Positions 25,989 through 34,180 of a stretch of DNA of 64,000 nucleotides are shown piece after piece (position 1 is the stretch's first letter; the number at the start of each line of letters is the position of its first letter). The position numbers and the translations under genes were made by a program. Source of the stretch: Aliivibrio sifiae (GTDB taxonomy: Bacteria > Pseudomonadota > Gammaproteobacteria > Enterobacterales > Vibrionaceae). Below the pieces are notes generated by a model. The model made no database searches and was not told the origin of the DNA. It saw only the letters and a program-made list of their open reading frames with translations. The stretch is from the NCBI RefSeq assembly GCF_002954715.1, contig NZ_MSCP01000002.1, forward strand, positions 3,010-67,009, given 5' to 3'.

Positions 25989-26480
25989 TTAGTGACACTC
26001 AATGGTCCAAGTGGTTTTTATTTCATAATTATCATTAGCATCAAGATCACCCTCATCAATATTAACTCGTGCTAATAAATCGATATGGTTATTCTGTTTT
26101 ATGTCATCACGCTCAATAATGGTTTTCTTTAACCATTCGTCAGCGTTTTGATCTACAGCGATTGTGCCCTCTGTTTTAAAATACACATCTTTTGATTCGA
26201 TCTGGCTTTCAAAAGAAGAGGTATCAATCGTTGAAGCTTTAAAGTGAACGTGCTGGCCACTGTTACTGATTAGTTTCACTTGTGCTTTTGAACTGTTATA
26301 AGCATCGCCAAAGGCTAAGTCAGCACTCGCTTCTGTCGCCTCAATTCCGCATTGTTCTTCTACTGTTCCAGAAAAAATGACCTCTCCTGTCGTACTAGAA
26401 TCGGGGGGGCTTGCATGAACGGTGAGAGTTGTTAGTAAAGAAGCCGCAGCAATCACCAAGGCGTGTTTTTTATTTTTCAT
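25989..26480 (-). CDS. Exported protein of unknown function, paralogue of the 25073 gene
   Basis: 163 aa with a signal peptide ending TVHA. The mature part shows EEQCGIEAT, DLAFGDAY, QVKLISN, DVYFKTE, LARVNIDEGD and a terminal TTWTIECH, matching the order of landmarks in the 25073 product. The cysteine near the N terminus and the one at the penultimate position may form a disulfide closing a beta-sandwich. The binding site GGAGTAAAT lies inside the end of the preceding gene, two bases away. Function unknown; a subunit of a surface structure is one guess. Confidence 0.7.
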   Translation of the reverse strand: MKNKKHALVIAAASLLTTLTVHASPPDSSTTGEVIFSGTVEEQCGIEATEASADLAFGDAYNSSKAQVKLISNSGQHVHFKASTIDTSSFESQIESKDVYFKTEGTIAVDQNADEWLKKTIIERDDIKQNNHIDLLARVNIDEGDLDANDNYEIKTTWTIECH

Positions 26481-26482
26481 AT

Positions 26483-26923
26483 TTACTCCGAGAACGTTGT
26501 GTTAGTTTGTTTCATTTTAAGTAATCGATATTTTTCGGCTTCTATTTGTAGAAGCTTCAGTTCGTGCTCAGCTTGAGCGAGTTCTTCTTCTCGAGTGCGA
26601 TCGCGGAGCTCGAGTTCATAAAGCCTTGTACAATCCACTCTATCTTCTCCACCAAATTGGAATGTAACAGCAGCATAAATACCGGCTTCATCTTGATTTT
26701 GGTGGTAGTAATTATTGTAATAATTGTCACTGTCTTCATTACCTGATGAGCCATAAGTTCCGACTTGAAATGTTTTTCCTGTTGCTATTGCTTGCTCACA
26801 AGAGGATCCACCAGAGGTTCTTATCCTATCTGTACCTGATGGATTTGAGAGGCTAGGAATAGGATTAGCAAATACAGGGATCGCTAAAGATAGTCCTAAA
26901 AGACAATTTAATAAGTAGCGCAT
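26483..26923 (-). CDS. Exported protein with C-terminal coiled coil, unknown function
   Basis: 146 aa: signal peptide ending VFANP, a Ser/Gly/Tyr/Asn-rich low-complexity stretch (GTYGSSGNEDSDNYYNNYYH), a short beta motif IYAAVTFQFGGEDRVDC, then a charged helix of about 40 residues (LYELELRDRTREEELAQAEHE) likely to form a coiled coil. Two cysteines (SSCEQ and VDCTR) may pair. The FGGE-R-DC-RLY-LEL layout is distinctive but I cannot assign it to a family. It is separated by two bases from the genes on each side. Confidence 0.65.
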   Translation of the reverse strand: MRYLLNCLLGLSLAIPVFANPIPSLSNPSGTDRIRTSGGSSCEQAIATGKTFQVGTYGSSGNEDSDNYYNNYYHQNQDEAGIYAAVTFQFGGEDRVDCTRLYELELRDRTREEELAQAEHELKLLQIEAEKYRLLKMKQTNTTFSE

Positions 26924-26925
26924 AA

Positions 26926-27273
26926 TTAATGCCTTTTAAATGACAAGTTGGTACAGACTTCATAGCTATTTGGTGAATCTGAGACCATGCGAGTGCACAC
27001 CTTTTTCTTTGTGGTTTGGCTCGGAGGTGTTTTTACGGTTATATCAAGTTCAATTTCTTGGTTAGGCTTCAATGTGAGTTTTGTCGGAAATGACTTGTTA
27101 TCGATTCTTAAATAGTAATCTGCTGATTGGTTATAGCGATTAACTAATACAAATTGAACTTGCGTTTTATCTGAATAAGTTTCGAATGTTTTATTTTTCC
27201 ATTTATGGACATTGGCTTGGGCAAAAGTAGTACTGAATAAAAATAGAAAAACAATAAACGATATGACTTTCAT
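26926..27273 (-). CDS. Small exported Ig-like protein, first gene of the five-gene set
   Basis: 115 aa with a signal peptide (MKVISFIVFLFLFSTTFAQA). The mature 95 residues look like one beta-sandwich: VQFVLVNRYNQSADYYLRID, then LTLKPNQEIELDITV, then VCTRMVSD and YEVCTNLSF with a cysteine pair. The first half recalls the N-terminal domain of periplasmic pilus chaperones, but the length is half and no conserved Arg-Lys anchor is obvious. As the first gene, its promoter should lie in 27274-27390. Confidence 0.65.
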   Translation of the reverse strand: MKVISFIVFLFLFSTTFAQANVHKWKNKTFETYSDKTQVQFVLVNRYNQSADYYLRIDNKSFPTKLTLKPNQEIELDITVKTPPSQTTKKKVCTRMVSDSPNSYEVCTNLSFKRH

Positions 27274-27387
27274 AGCAATCTCCTAAGTAAATAGACTTAA
27301 CAAGAAGCTATGTTATAAATTTAAGGAAATGATACTTACCATTTTACGCCAGAATATTTTTTAGTTATTTATGTTCGTATTTAAGCG

Positions 27388-27422
27388 CAAAAAAATAGCC
27401 CGATACTAGGTCGGACTATTTT
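27388..27422. terminator. Terminator after gltS
   Basis: AAAAATAGCCCGA / TCGGACTATTTTT stem with one mismatch, downstream of the minus-strand gltS and upstream of the five-gene set. Confidence 0.75.
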
Positions 27423-27440
27423 TAGGTGAAAAGAGGAGTG

Positions 27441-28667
27441 TTATCCGACTATTCCAATAAAATAAGGAATAATAAGCGCGTTAGCGAGATCGATAAAAAA
27501 GGCACAAACCAAAGGCACGATAATAAAGGCTTGATGTGAATTACCATATTTTTGTGCCACTGCTGACATATTTGCCATGGCGGTTGGAGTAGAGCCTAGA
27601 GATATCCCTCCAAATCCTGCACAAACTACCGCTGCATCGTACGTTTTTCCCATAAGAGGGAAGACAACAAAGATAGCAATACATATAGCAATAAAGAACT
27701 GAGCAGCCAAAATAATAAAGATAGGGCCAGCTAAATCCACTAAAGCCCATAATTGCATACTCATTAAAGACATCGATAAAAAAGCACCTAATGCCATATC
27801 TGCTATCAGAGCAACCGCAGGTTTACGTGCAGGCCAACGAGTACCTGTTAAACGAGGGTAAGAGGTAGGAATTAGATTAGAAATTAAAATACCGGCAAAC
27901 AAGCAACTTACGAACAAAGGAAGATCTAACCCAAGCCCAGACACCACTTCATTTAATATTGCCCCTAATATAATACAGATATGGATAGCGAGCATTGCGT
28001 CTAAAAAATCATAAGAGGTAATGCGAGTTTGCTTGGAATCTTGCTGAGTACCGACATCAACTTTTTCACCTTCAATGGCTTTTAGGTTGTGTTTATTAAT
28101 TAAGTATTTTGCGATTGGTCCACCCATTAAACTGGCAAGAATAAGTCCAAAGGTTGCACTTGCTATACCTATCTCCATAGCTGTATTTAAATCGAACTGC
28201 TCGCCAATTTTTGGCGCCCATGCGATAGCAGTTCCATGCCCACCAATTAAAGAGACTGAGCCACTTAATAAACCAAAAACAGCAGGTTGATCAAGCATCA
28301 AAGCAAAGCCTATTCCAGTGAGGTTTTGAATGAACATGTACCCGATGGTAATACTCAATAAAATAATGAGAGGTTTGCCACCTTTAAAGAGATCTTTCAG
28401 ACTGGCGTTAATGCCAATAGTAGTGAAGAAGTAAACCAGTAGAAGATCTCGAGTAGCTAAATCAAAAGAGACATCAATCTGTGTTACGTAGTGGAGAATG
28501 GCGAAAAGAACAGAAACAAGAATACCGCCAGAAACGGGTTCTGGAATGCTAAATTCTTTTAGCCAATAGCTCATCTGTGTTAGTCGACGACCTAAGAAAA
28601 GAACAATTATCCCAAGTGTAATAGCAAGAAACGACTCGATGTGTAATACACCGTCAACGAAGTTCAT
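27441..28667 (-). CDS. gltS: Sodium/glutamate symporter GltS
   Basis: 408 aa, the usual GltS length, with about ten membrane helices in two inverted halves. Family landmarks include GGILVSVLFAILHY near the N terminus, GSVSLIGGHGTAIAWAP (first re-entrant loop) and VCAGFGGISLGSTPTAMANM (second loop), which form the sodium- and glutamate-binding sites. It imports glutamate with sodium at the inner membrane. It appears monocistronic; a 56-aa membrane protein gene lies upstream in the same orientation, 146 bases away. Confidence 0.94.
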   Translation of the reverse strand: MNFVDGVLHIESFLAITLGIIVLFLGRRLTQMSYWLKEFSIPEPVSGGILVSVLFAILHYVTQIDVSFDLATRDLLLVYFFTTIGINASLKDLFKGGKPLIILLSITIGYMFIQNLTGIGFALMLDQPAVFGLLSGSVSLIGGHGTAIAWAPKIGEQFDLNTAMEIGIASATFGLILASLMGGPIAKYLINKHNLKAIEGEKVDVGTQQDSKQTRITSYDFLDAMLAIHICIILGAILNEVVSGLGLDLPLFVSCLFAGILISNLIPTSYPRLTGTRWPARKPAVALIADMALGAFLSMSLMSMQLWALVDLAGPIFIILAAQFFIAICIAIFVVFPLMGKTYDAAVVCAGFGGISLGSTPTAMANMSAVAQKYGNSHQAFIIVPLVCAFFIDLANALIIPYFIGIVG

Positions 28668-28813
28668 AAATAATCCTTTAATATGAAAATATCGTAAAAA
28701 CTCATCATAACTGGGTTTGATAACGGCTTTTATTCTGTAAGGTAATTCCGTGAACTGTTTCTAATTTTTATCTTGTTCTTTTAATCGTAATCATCGCTCA
28801 ATGAATAAATACA

Positions 28814-28984
28814 TTAACGTTGATTCAAGAGTAAATAGTCATAGATATGAGTTGCTTCTGATTGGGTAGGGACGTGTTCATTTATCTGGATTAGTTGTTG
28901 TTTAATCATATAAACCCTAAAGCCTATGATACTGATCAAAACAAACGCGATGACGTAGAGGATTGTTGTTTTTGGTATGTTCAT
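28814..28984 (-). CDS. 56-aa single-pass membrane protein
   Basis: ATG at 28984 preceded by AAGGTGG with suitable spacing; 56 codons to a TAA at 28814. The protein begins MNIPKTTILYVIAFVLISII, giving one membrane helix (about residues 7-24), then a polar tail with YMIKQQLIQINEH. It is upstream of gltS on the same strand. A good binding site, the clean hydrophobic segment and the position support it as real; no family recognised. It could be an accessory peptide of GltS, but that rests on adjacency alone. Confidence 0.6.
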   Translation of the reverse strand: MNIPKTTILYVIAFVLISIIGFRVYMIKQQLIQINEHVPTQSEATHIYDYLLLNQR

Positions 28985-29177
28985 GTTGCACCCACCTTAT
29001 TGAAATATCAATGATAATGACCGCTAGATGTAACCATTTACTTGTTTTTTAGACACAATAATAAAAGTTTTTTCACTATTGTTATTTATTAATAATAAGG
29101 GATTTTAGAAAACAATCTACCGTTGGCTTCTCATTTTTAACGGGATTTTTCACTTTCTTTTTCTCAGGTAATCTCAT

Positions 29178-29214
29178 AAAAAAAGAGCGACTCTCAGTTG
29201 GAGTCGCTCTTCCA
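29178..29214. terminator. Terminator downstream of the M20 peptidase gene
   Basis: AAGAGCGACTC-TCAGTTG-GAGTCGCTCTT, with an A run before it that serves as the T run for the minus-strand gene. Confidence 0.85.
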
Positions 29215-29239
29215 TTTATGTATCAATCAAAGTCGGTAA

Positions 29240-30346
29240 TTAACGAGTTAAGTACGCGGTTAAGAAACGGGTAATATCTACCATGTCAGAGACTTTAATA
29301 AACTCTTCAGTGGTATGAACTTTAGACATACCAGTAGAAAGGTTTACTGTTGTTAAGCCTTTTTCATTAAATACGTTAGCATCAGAGCCACCACCAGTAG
29401 ATTTAGTGAATGGGCTAATGTTAATGCTTTCAAATGCTTCTTTAATGCTTGCAACATGTGCATTATCGTCTGAAATTTTATACGCGTTATAAGCACGAGT
29501 AGAGATGATCTCGATTTCTGCACCATGTTTATCAGTAGCAGCTTTAAAGGTTGTTTCCATGTGTTCAACTTGTTTTGCCAGTTTCACATCATCAAGAGAA
29601 CGGGCTTCACCTTCAATGTATAGCTCAGGCATAACGATGTTGGTTGCTTGACCACCATGAACCACACCGATATTTGCCGTAGTTTCTTCATCAATACGTG
29701 CAAGCGTCATGTTCATGATTGCATCCGCGGCAACCGTTAGGGCATTGATGCCTTCTTCTGGCGCTAAACCAGCGTGAGCTGGACGGCCAGTGATGGTTAC
29801 TTTTAGGTTTTGCTGACCAGGAGCAGAAGTGATTATAGTGCCAATAGGGCCGCCTGAATCGAGTACGATAGCGTGGTTAGATTGAATGTAGCTCATGTCG
29901 TAGTTTTTAGAGCCGTGTAAGCCGCCTTCTTCATAGACAGTAAACGCTAACTCAATAGTTTTGTGAGCGTGGTTATTTTCTTTAATAACACGCACCGCTT
30001 CCATTACCGCTGAGATACCCGATTTATCATCACCACCAAGAACGGTGTTGCCTTTAGAGCGGATCACTCCATCTTCAATAATAGGTTCAATGCCATTACC
30101 TGGAGTAACCGTATCCATGTGAGAGCTAAATACAATGCTGCCCTCTAACTCGCCTTCCAATCTTGCGTAAATATTAAAGCCGTTTGATACGTGCTCTGGC
30201 ACGGGTAATTTAGTGACGGTAAAGCCTAGTTCACCTAGTTGTTCTGCAAGTGCTTCTGCAATCGCTTTTTCATTTTTTGATTCACTGTCGATTTGAACAA
30301 TATCTAGAAAGTGATTAATTAAACGCTCTTGATTCACTTGAGTCAT
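29240..30346 (-). CDS. M20-family peptidase, PepT-like tripeptidase
   Basis: 368 aa. Metal ligands are seen in FSSHMDTVTPG (His, Asp), LGGDDKSG (bridging Asp) and VYEEGGLHGS (catalytic Glu and ligand), with a central dimerisation domain (GRPAHAGLAPEEGINAL) and a terminal STGMSKVHTTEEFI histidine. This is the PepT-like branch of the M20/M25/M40 di-zinc peptidases, shorter than classical PepT (about 410 aa). It is cytoplasmic and probably trims short peptides. Monocistronic, divergent from the msrAB fusion gene. Confidence 0.88.
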   Translation of the reverse strand: MTQVNQERLINHFLDIVQIDSESKNEKAIAEALAEQLGELGFTVTKLPVPEHVSNGFNIYARLEGELEGSIVFSSHMDTVTPGNGIEPIIEDGVIRSKGNTVLGGDDKSGISAVMEAVRVIKENNHAHKTIELAFTVYEEGGLHGSKNYDMSYIQSNHAIVLDSGGPIGTIITSAPGQQNLKVTITGRPAHAGLAPEEGINALTVAADAIMNMTLARIDEETTANIGVVHGGQATNIVMPELYIEGEARSLDDVKLAKQVEHMETTFKAATDKHGAEIEIISTRAYNAYKISDDNAHVASIKEAFESINISPFTKSTGGGSDANVFNEKGLTTVNLSTGMSKVHTTEEFIKVSDMVDITRFLTAYLTR

Positions 30347-30573
30347 GATTTATCTTCTATATTGAAAGGGAACAGAAAACCACTCTAACCAAAGAAATTG
30401 CTTAGAAAGATGCACTGAATCAATAAATCGTCCGACAGCACTATCATATTTATGAGCTATATCTTAATAACGAAAAGCTATAACACAGAATTAATATTTA
30501 ACAACAAATTGCAACTTTTTCGAAGCACATCACTCTGATAACTATATTAATAAGAAACCATAAAGAGGTTGAT

Positions 30574-31719
30574 ATGAGATCCCGATTAAAAATTACAACA
30601 GTTGCTCTACTGTTTGCTTCATTTTTTGCTGCTATGACGAGTTTTTTTTCAACGGCTGAGGATATGTCTACGCCAATGAAAGGAGAGTATGAGATAGCCA
30701 CTCTTGCTGGAGGTTGTTTCTGGTGTACTGAATCTGATTTAGAAAAATTAGATGGGGTGGTGGATGTGGTTTCTGGTTATGCCGGAGGCTCATTAGAAAA
30801 TCCAACTTACAAACAAGTGTCATCAGGAAAATCAGGTCATATAGAAGTGATTCAAGTGACGTTTGATCCTAAGATCGTTAGCTATGAGCAAGTGCTTGAT
30901 CAGCTATTTAGACATATGGATCCAACGGATAGCAAAGGCTCATTTGTGGATAGAGGTCCACAATATCGTCCCGCTATTTTCTTCCATAATGAAGATCAGC
31001 GAGTTATTGCTCAAGAGTTCATGAATGAGATTGATGCTGCGAAAATCTACCCAAAACCTTTAGCTACAGAGTTAATTGAATTTAAAAAGTTTTGGCCGGC
31101 AGAAGATTATCATCAAGATTATTACAAACGTAATCCTGTGCGTTATAAATATTATCGTCACGGATCTGGACGTGATAAATACTTAGATTTGGTTTTTGGT
31201 GAAGGTAGAGAAGATAACCCAAAAACATTACGTCAGTATATTGATGAGCAAAAAATGGCTCAAAACGTTAAGCAATATTCCAAACCATCAGAGTCAGAAA
31301 TTAAGAAGATGCTGACGGATAAACAATATTACGTAACGCAAAAAGAGGGAACAGAACGTCCATTCGATAATGCGTATTGGGATAATAAAGCCGAAGGTAT
31401 TTATGTTGATATCGTCAGTGGTGAGCCTTTGTTTTCATCAACTGACAAATATAAATCTGGTACAGGCTGGCCAAGTTTTACTAAACCAATCAATAAAGCG
31501 TACATAACCGAGGAAGACGATTTTGCATTATTCAGTAAACGTACCGAGATCCGCAGTAAATTTGCAGATTCACACTTAGGACATGTATTTAGTGATGGGC
31601 CGAAACCAACGGGATTACGTTACTGCATGAACTCAGCTGCAATGCGCTTTGTAGCAAAAGCAGATTTAGAGAAAGAAGGTTATGGAGAGTATTTATATCT
31701 GTTTAATCAATCGTCGTAA
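30574..31719 (+). CDS. msrAB: Exported bifunctional methionine sulfoxide reductase MsrA-MsrB
   Basis: 381 aa: N-terminal signal or anchor helix ([17 protein letters not shown]), MsrA domain (about 45-200) with the catalytic GGCFWC motif, and MsrB domain (about 240-375) with [11 protein letters not shown] and catalytic [11 protein letters not shown]. The MsrB half lacks the two CxxC zinc motifs, so it is the zinc-free form. The fusion would repair both S and R methionine sulfoxides in periplasmic proteins; it lacks the thioredoxin-like third domain of neisserial PilB, so a separate reductant is required. It ends at a terminator before the response-regulator gene. Confidence 0.92.
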   Translation: MRSRLKITTVALLFASFFAAMTSFFSTAEDMSTPMKGEYEIATLAGGCFWCTESDLEKLDGVVDVVSGYAGGSLENPTYKQVSSGKSGHIEVIQVTFDPKIVSYEQVLDQLFRHMDPTDSKGSFVDRGPQYRPAIFFHNEDQRVIAQEFMNEIDAAKIYPKPLATELIEFKKFWPAEDYHQDYYKRNPVRYKYYRHGSGRDKYLDLVFGEGREDNPKTLRQYIDEQKMAQNVKQYSKPSESEIKKMLTDKQYYVTQKEGTERPFDNAYWDNKAEGIYVDIVSGEPLFSSTDKYKSGTGWPSFTKPINKAYITEEDDFALFSKRTEIRSKFADSHLGHVFSDGPKPTGLRYCMNSAAMRFVAKADLEKEGYGEYLYLFNQSS

Positions 31720-31749
31720 TTAGATATGTATTAACTTTATAGTTATAAA

Positions 31750-31786
31750 AATAAAGCCCCTATGATGAATGTCATGAGGGCTTTTT
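31750..31786 (+). terminator. msrAB terminator
   Basis: AAAGCCCCTATGA / TCATGAGGGCTTT imperfect stem followed by a T run. Confidence 0.75.
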
Positions 31787-31901
31787 TATTTGAGAGGCTA
31801 TTAACCGAAAATTAACCCACCATTGAGTATCATTCAGTATCAACGTAAATTGGGTAATATCAGCATTATAAGCCACGTAAATGCATCTAGGGATTAATGA
31901 A

Positions 31902-32588
31902 ATGGGATTAAATAAATTGCAGCTTTTATTAGTTGAGGATGATATTGATTTAGCGACAGCCATTATTGACTATCTTGAACTTGAAGATATTCATTGTGAT
32001 CATGCCGCAAACGGCGTATCAGGGTTATCTTTGATTCAACACAATAAGTATGATGCGATAATCCTCGATCTTAACTTACCCAAAATGAGTGGTTTAAAGG
32101 TATGTGAAGCAATGCGTTCAGAAGGTATTGATATACCAGTGCTGATGTTGACAGCAAGAGACACATTAGAGGATAAGCTTGCTGGATTTGCAAAAGGTGC
32201 GGATGATTATTTAATTAAGCCTTTTGCAATGGAAGAACTTATTGTTCGGACTCAAGTATTATCTCGTCGCCGTAGTGGGCAAATTAATAGACTCATCGTG
32301 GCTGATTTAGAACTTAATATTGATGAAAAAACGGTACAGAGAAATGCGGTTTCACTCAAAGTGTCCCCAATTGAATTTAAAATTTTAGACGCCTTGATGC
32401 GAGCAAGTCCTAATCCACTTTCTCGAGAAAAATTAATGCACAGTGTTTGGGGGGATGATAAACCTGACAGTAATAGTCTCAAAGTGCATATGTTTAAGTT
32501 GCGTAAGGCCGTTGATAGTGAATACGAAAACAAATTAATCCATACGATTATAGGAAGAGGGTTTGTATTAAAAAGAGAAGACGATTAA
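31902..32588 (+). CDS. OmpR-family response regulator
   Basis: About 228 aa. Receiver domain with the acidic pair near the start (LLVEDDIDLA), the phosphoacceptor in AIILDLNLPKMSG, the conserved threonine in MLTARD and lysine in YLIKPFA; the C-terminal OmpR/PhoB winged helix contains SREKLMHSVWGD and SLKVHMFKLRK. The ATG at 31902 has AGGG nine bases upstream, unlike the ATG at 31881. It overlaps the histidine-kinase gene by one base (TAATG), so the two are coupled. Its target may be the RND pump genes downstream, inferred from proximity only. Confidence 0.9.
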   Translation: MGLNKLQLLLVEDDIDLATAIIDYLELEDIHCDHAANGVSGLSLIQHNKYDAIILDLNLPKMSGLKVCEAMRSEGIDIPVLMLTARDTLEDKLAGFAKGADDYLIKPFAMEELIVRTQVLSRRRSGQINRLIVADLELNIDEKTVQRNAVSLKVSPIEFKILDALMRASPNPLSREKLMHSVWGDDKPDSNSLKVHMFKLRKAVDSEYENKLIHTIIGRGFVLKREDD

Positions 32589-33874
32589 TGATGAAGATAC
32601 GACCAAGTCTCAGAATGTATTTTTTTATCTCAATGGTTCTTACTGGGGTGATAACCGTCATTGCTATGTCGATAGTGAGTGTTAATTTCTACTTTGCAGG
32701 TATCGATTTTTCTAAAAGTAATGCAATGGCAATAAGTGCGTATAAAGAAAAAGTAGAAAATGGCAAAGCTAATAAAATTAACGATTTTATCGTTACGACT
32801 CGTTGGCAAGATCTTCCGAACGAAATTCAAACTCATTTTAATCAGAATGAATTAGTCGAAAATGAGTTACTAAAATATATTGTTGGTATCCCGCTCTTTG
32901 GCCCACCAAAAGAAGGGTACTTTGTCATGATGATAAAAAGAAATGGTGAAACGCGTTATATTTCATCCATGTTCAATTCTGAACTTGATAAGGTACAGAG
33001 GCCGATTTCTAATTCTAATTTTTTATATATTTTTCTTATCGCACTCATCGCTATTGTTCTTTTATCATTAGTGCCTTTTTTTATTTTACGATATGTAGCG
33101 ACACCAATAGAAAAGCTGATTGTATGGGCAAAGCAATTAGATAATGAAAAATTGTCACAACCGATACCTCACTTTTATTATTATGAACTGGATAGTTTAG
33201 CTTTGATTATTCAGTCCAGTTTACGATCTGTACAAGAAAGCTTAGAGCGAGAAATGCGATTTTTAGGTTATGCCAGCCATGAGTTGCGAACACCGATAGC
33301 GGTGACCCGTACGAATACGGAGTTACTGCAAAAAATGATTCAAAAAGGCGTGACTAACGAAAAAAAATTAATCGTCTTAGATCGTATTGAGCGAGCAAGT
33401 TTAACCATGACCGATCTCACTGAAACTTTATTGTGGCTTAATAGGCAACAAGGTAAACCACTGCCACTTAAAACAGTGAAAATTGGAGAGTTAAGTCAGC
33501 AATTAGCCAGCGATCTTAATTATCTTCTTATTGGGAAAGAGGTTGAAGTGATGATCAAGGCTGATGATACGGAGCAGAAGCTTCCAGAAGCCTTGTGTCG
33601 GATCATTATTACTAACCTCATTCGTAATGCATTTCAACATACATTTGACGGTATTGTACTTATTGAGCAATCGACTCACCACTTGTGTATTACTAATGAA
33701 AATAAAGCCGATAACACTGTTCAAGAAGAGCTTGGTTTTGGGCTAGGATTGGAATTGACCGAGAGATTGGTAAAACACCAACGTTGGAAATACAAGAATA
33801 ATAAAACCGATAATGGTTACTATGTTAGCGTTGAATTTAATCATGTATCGCTTAAGCATAAGATCGGACGATAA
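32588..33874 (+). CDS. Membrane sensor histidine kinase
   Basis: 428 aa with two membrane helices (about 10-32 and 140-162) enclosing a periplasmic sensor loop of about 105 residues, a HAMP segment, an HisKA domain with the phosphorylated histidine in ASHELRTPIAVTR, and a HATPase domain with an N box IITNLIRNAFQH and G box GFGLGLELTERL. The ATPase domain is short and has no obvious separate DxGxG box, which may reduce activity. It pairs with the regulator encoded immediately upstream. The signal is unknown. Confidence 0.88.
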   Translation: MMKIRPSLRMYFFISMVLTGVITVIAMSIVSVNFYFAGIDFSKSNAMAISAYKEKVENGKANKINDFIVTTRWQDLPNEIQTHFNQNELVENELLKYIVGIPLFGPPKEGYFVMMIKRNGETRYISSMFNSELDKVQRPISNSNFLYIFLIALIAIVLLSLVPFFILRYVATPIEKLIVWAKQLDNEKLSQPIPHFYYYELDSLALIIQSSLRSVQESLEREMRFLGYASHELRTPIAVTRTNTELLQKMIQKGVTNEKKLIVLDRIERASLTMTDLTETLLWLNRQQGKPLPLKTVKIGELSQQLASDLNYLLIGKEVEVMIKADDTEQKLPEALCRIIITNLIRNAFQHTFDGIVLIEQSTHHLCITNENKADNTVQEELGFGLGLELTERLVKHQRWKYKNNKTDNGYYVSVEFNHVSLKHKIGR

Positions 33875-33883
33875 GAATAATGA

Positions 33884-33938
33884 GGCGCCACTAGCATAAC
33901 GTTATATCAAGATAATGACGTTATGCTAGTGGCGCTTT
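33884..33938. terminator. Long inverted repeat after the histidine-kinase gene
   Basis: GCGCCACTAGCATAACGT pairs perfectly with ACGTTATGCTAGTGGCGC across a loop of about 15 bases, followed by TTTT. It probably terminates the two-component operon. Confidence 0.85.
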
Positions 33939-34180
33939 TGGTATCATGTTTATGAAATATCTAAGGAATCGTCAGTAAATCTGCAAACTTATTTAAGACG
34001 TCAAATTGGTCACCCCTCGATATCGCTACTACACTTCACCTTGCATATTAAATGTTTAAAGAGATAGGCATTTTCTTACTTTAAATGGTAAGTGCTTACT
34101 AATTATCTAATGAGTTAACCCCTTCTTAACCCATTGTTGGTTATGCTATTAACATATTCATTTTTATTAAAGGACTTTCC
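33939..34180 (+). promoter_or_regulatory. Upstream region of the RND efflux operon
   Basis: About 240 bases without a gene before the efflux adaptor. It contains an AT-rich tract and a direct-repeat-like pair (TAAATGGTAAGTGCTTACTA; TTAACCCCTTCTTAACCC). TTAACCCC-TTCTTAACCC has the form of an OmpR-family direct repeat and might be bound by the neighbouring regulator; that is a guess. Confidence 0.3.

Noticed and set aside
31995-32007. TGATCATGCCGC in the response-regulator gene as an iteron
   Set aside because: Only the TGATCATGC part matches, and it is in conserved receiver-domain coding sequence far from oriCII.
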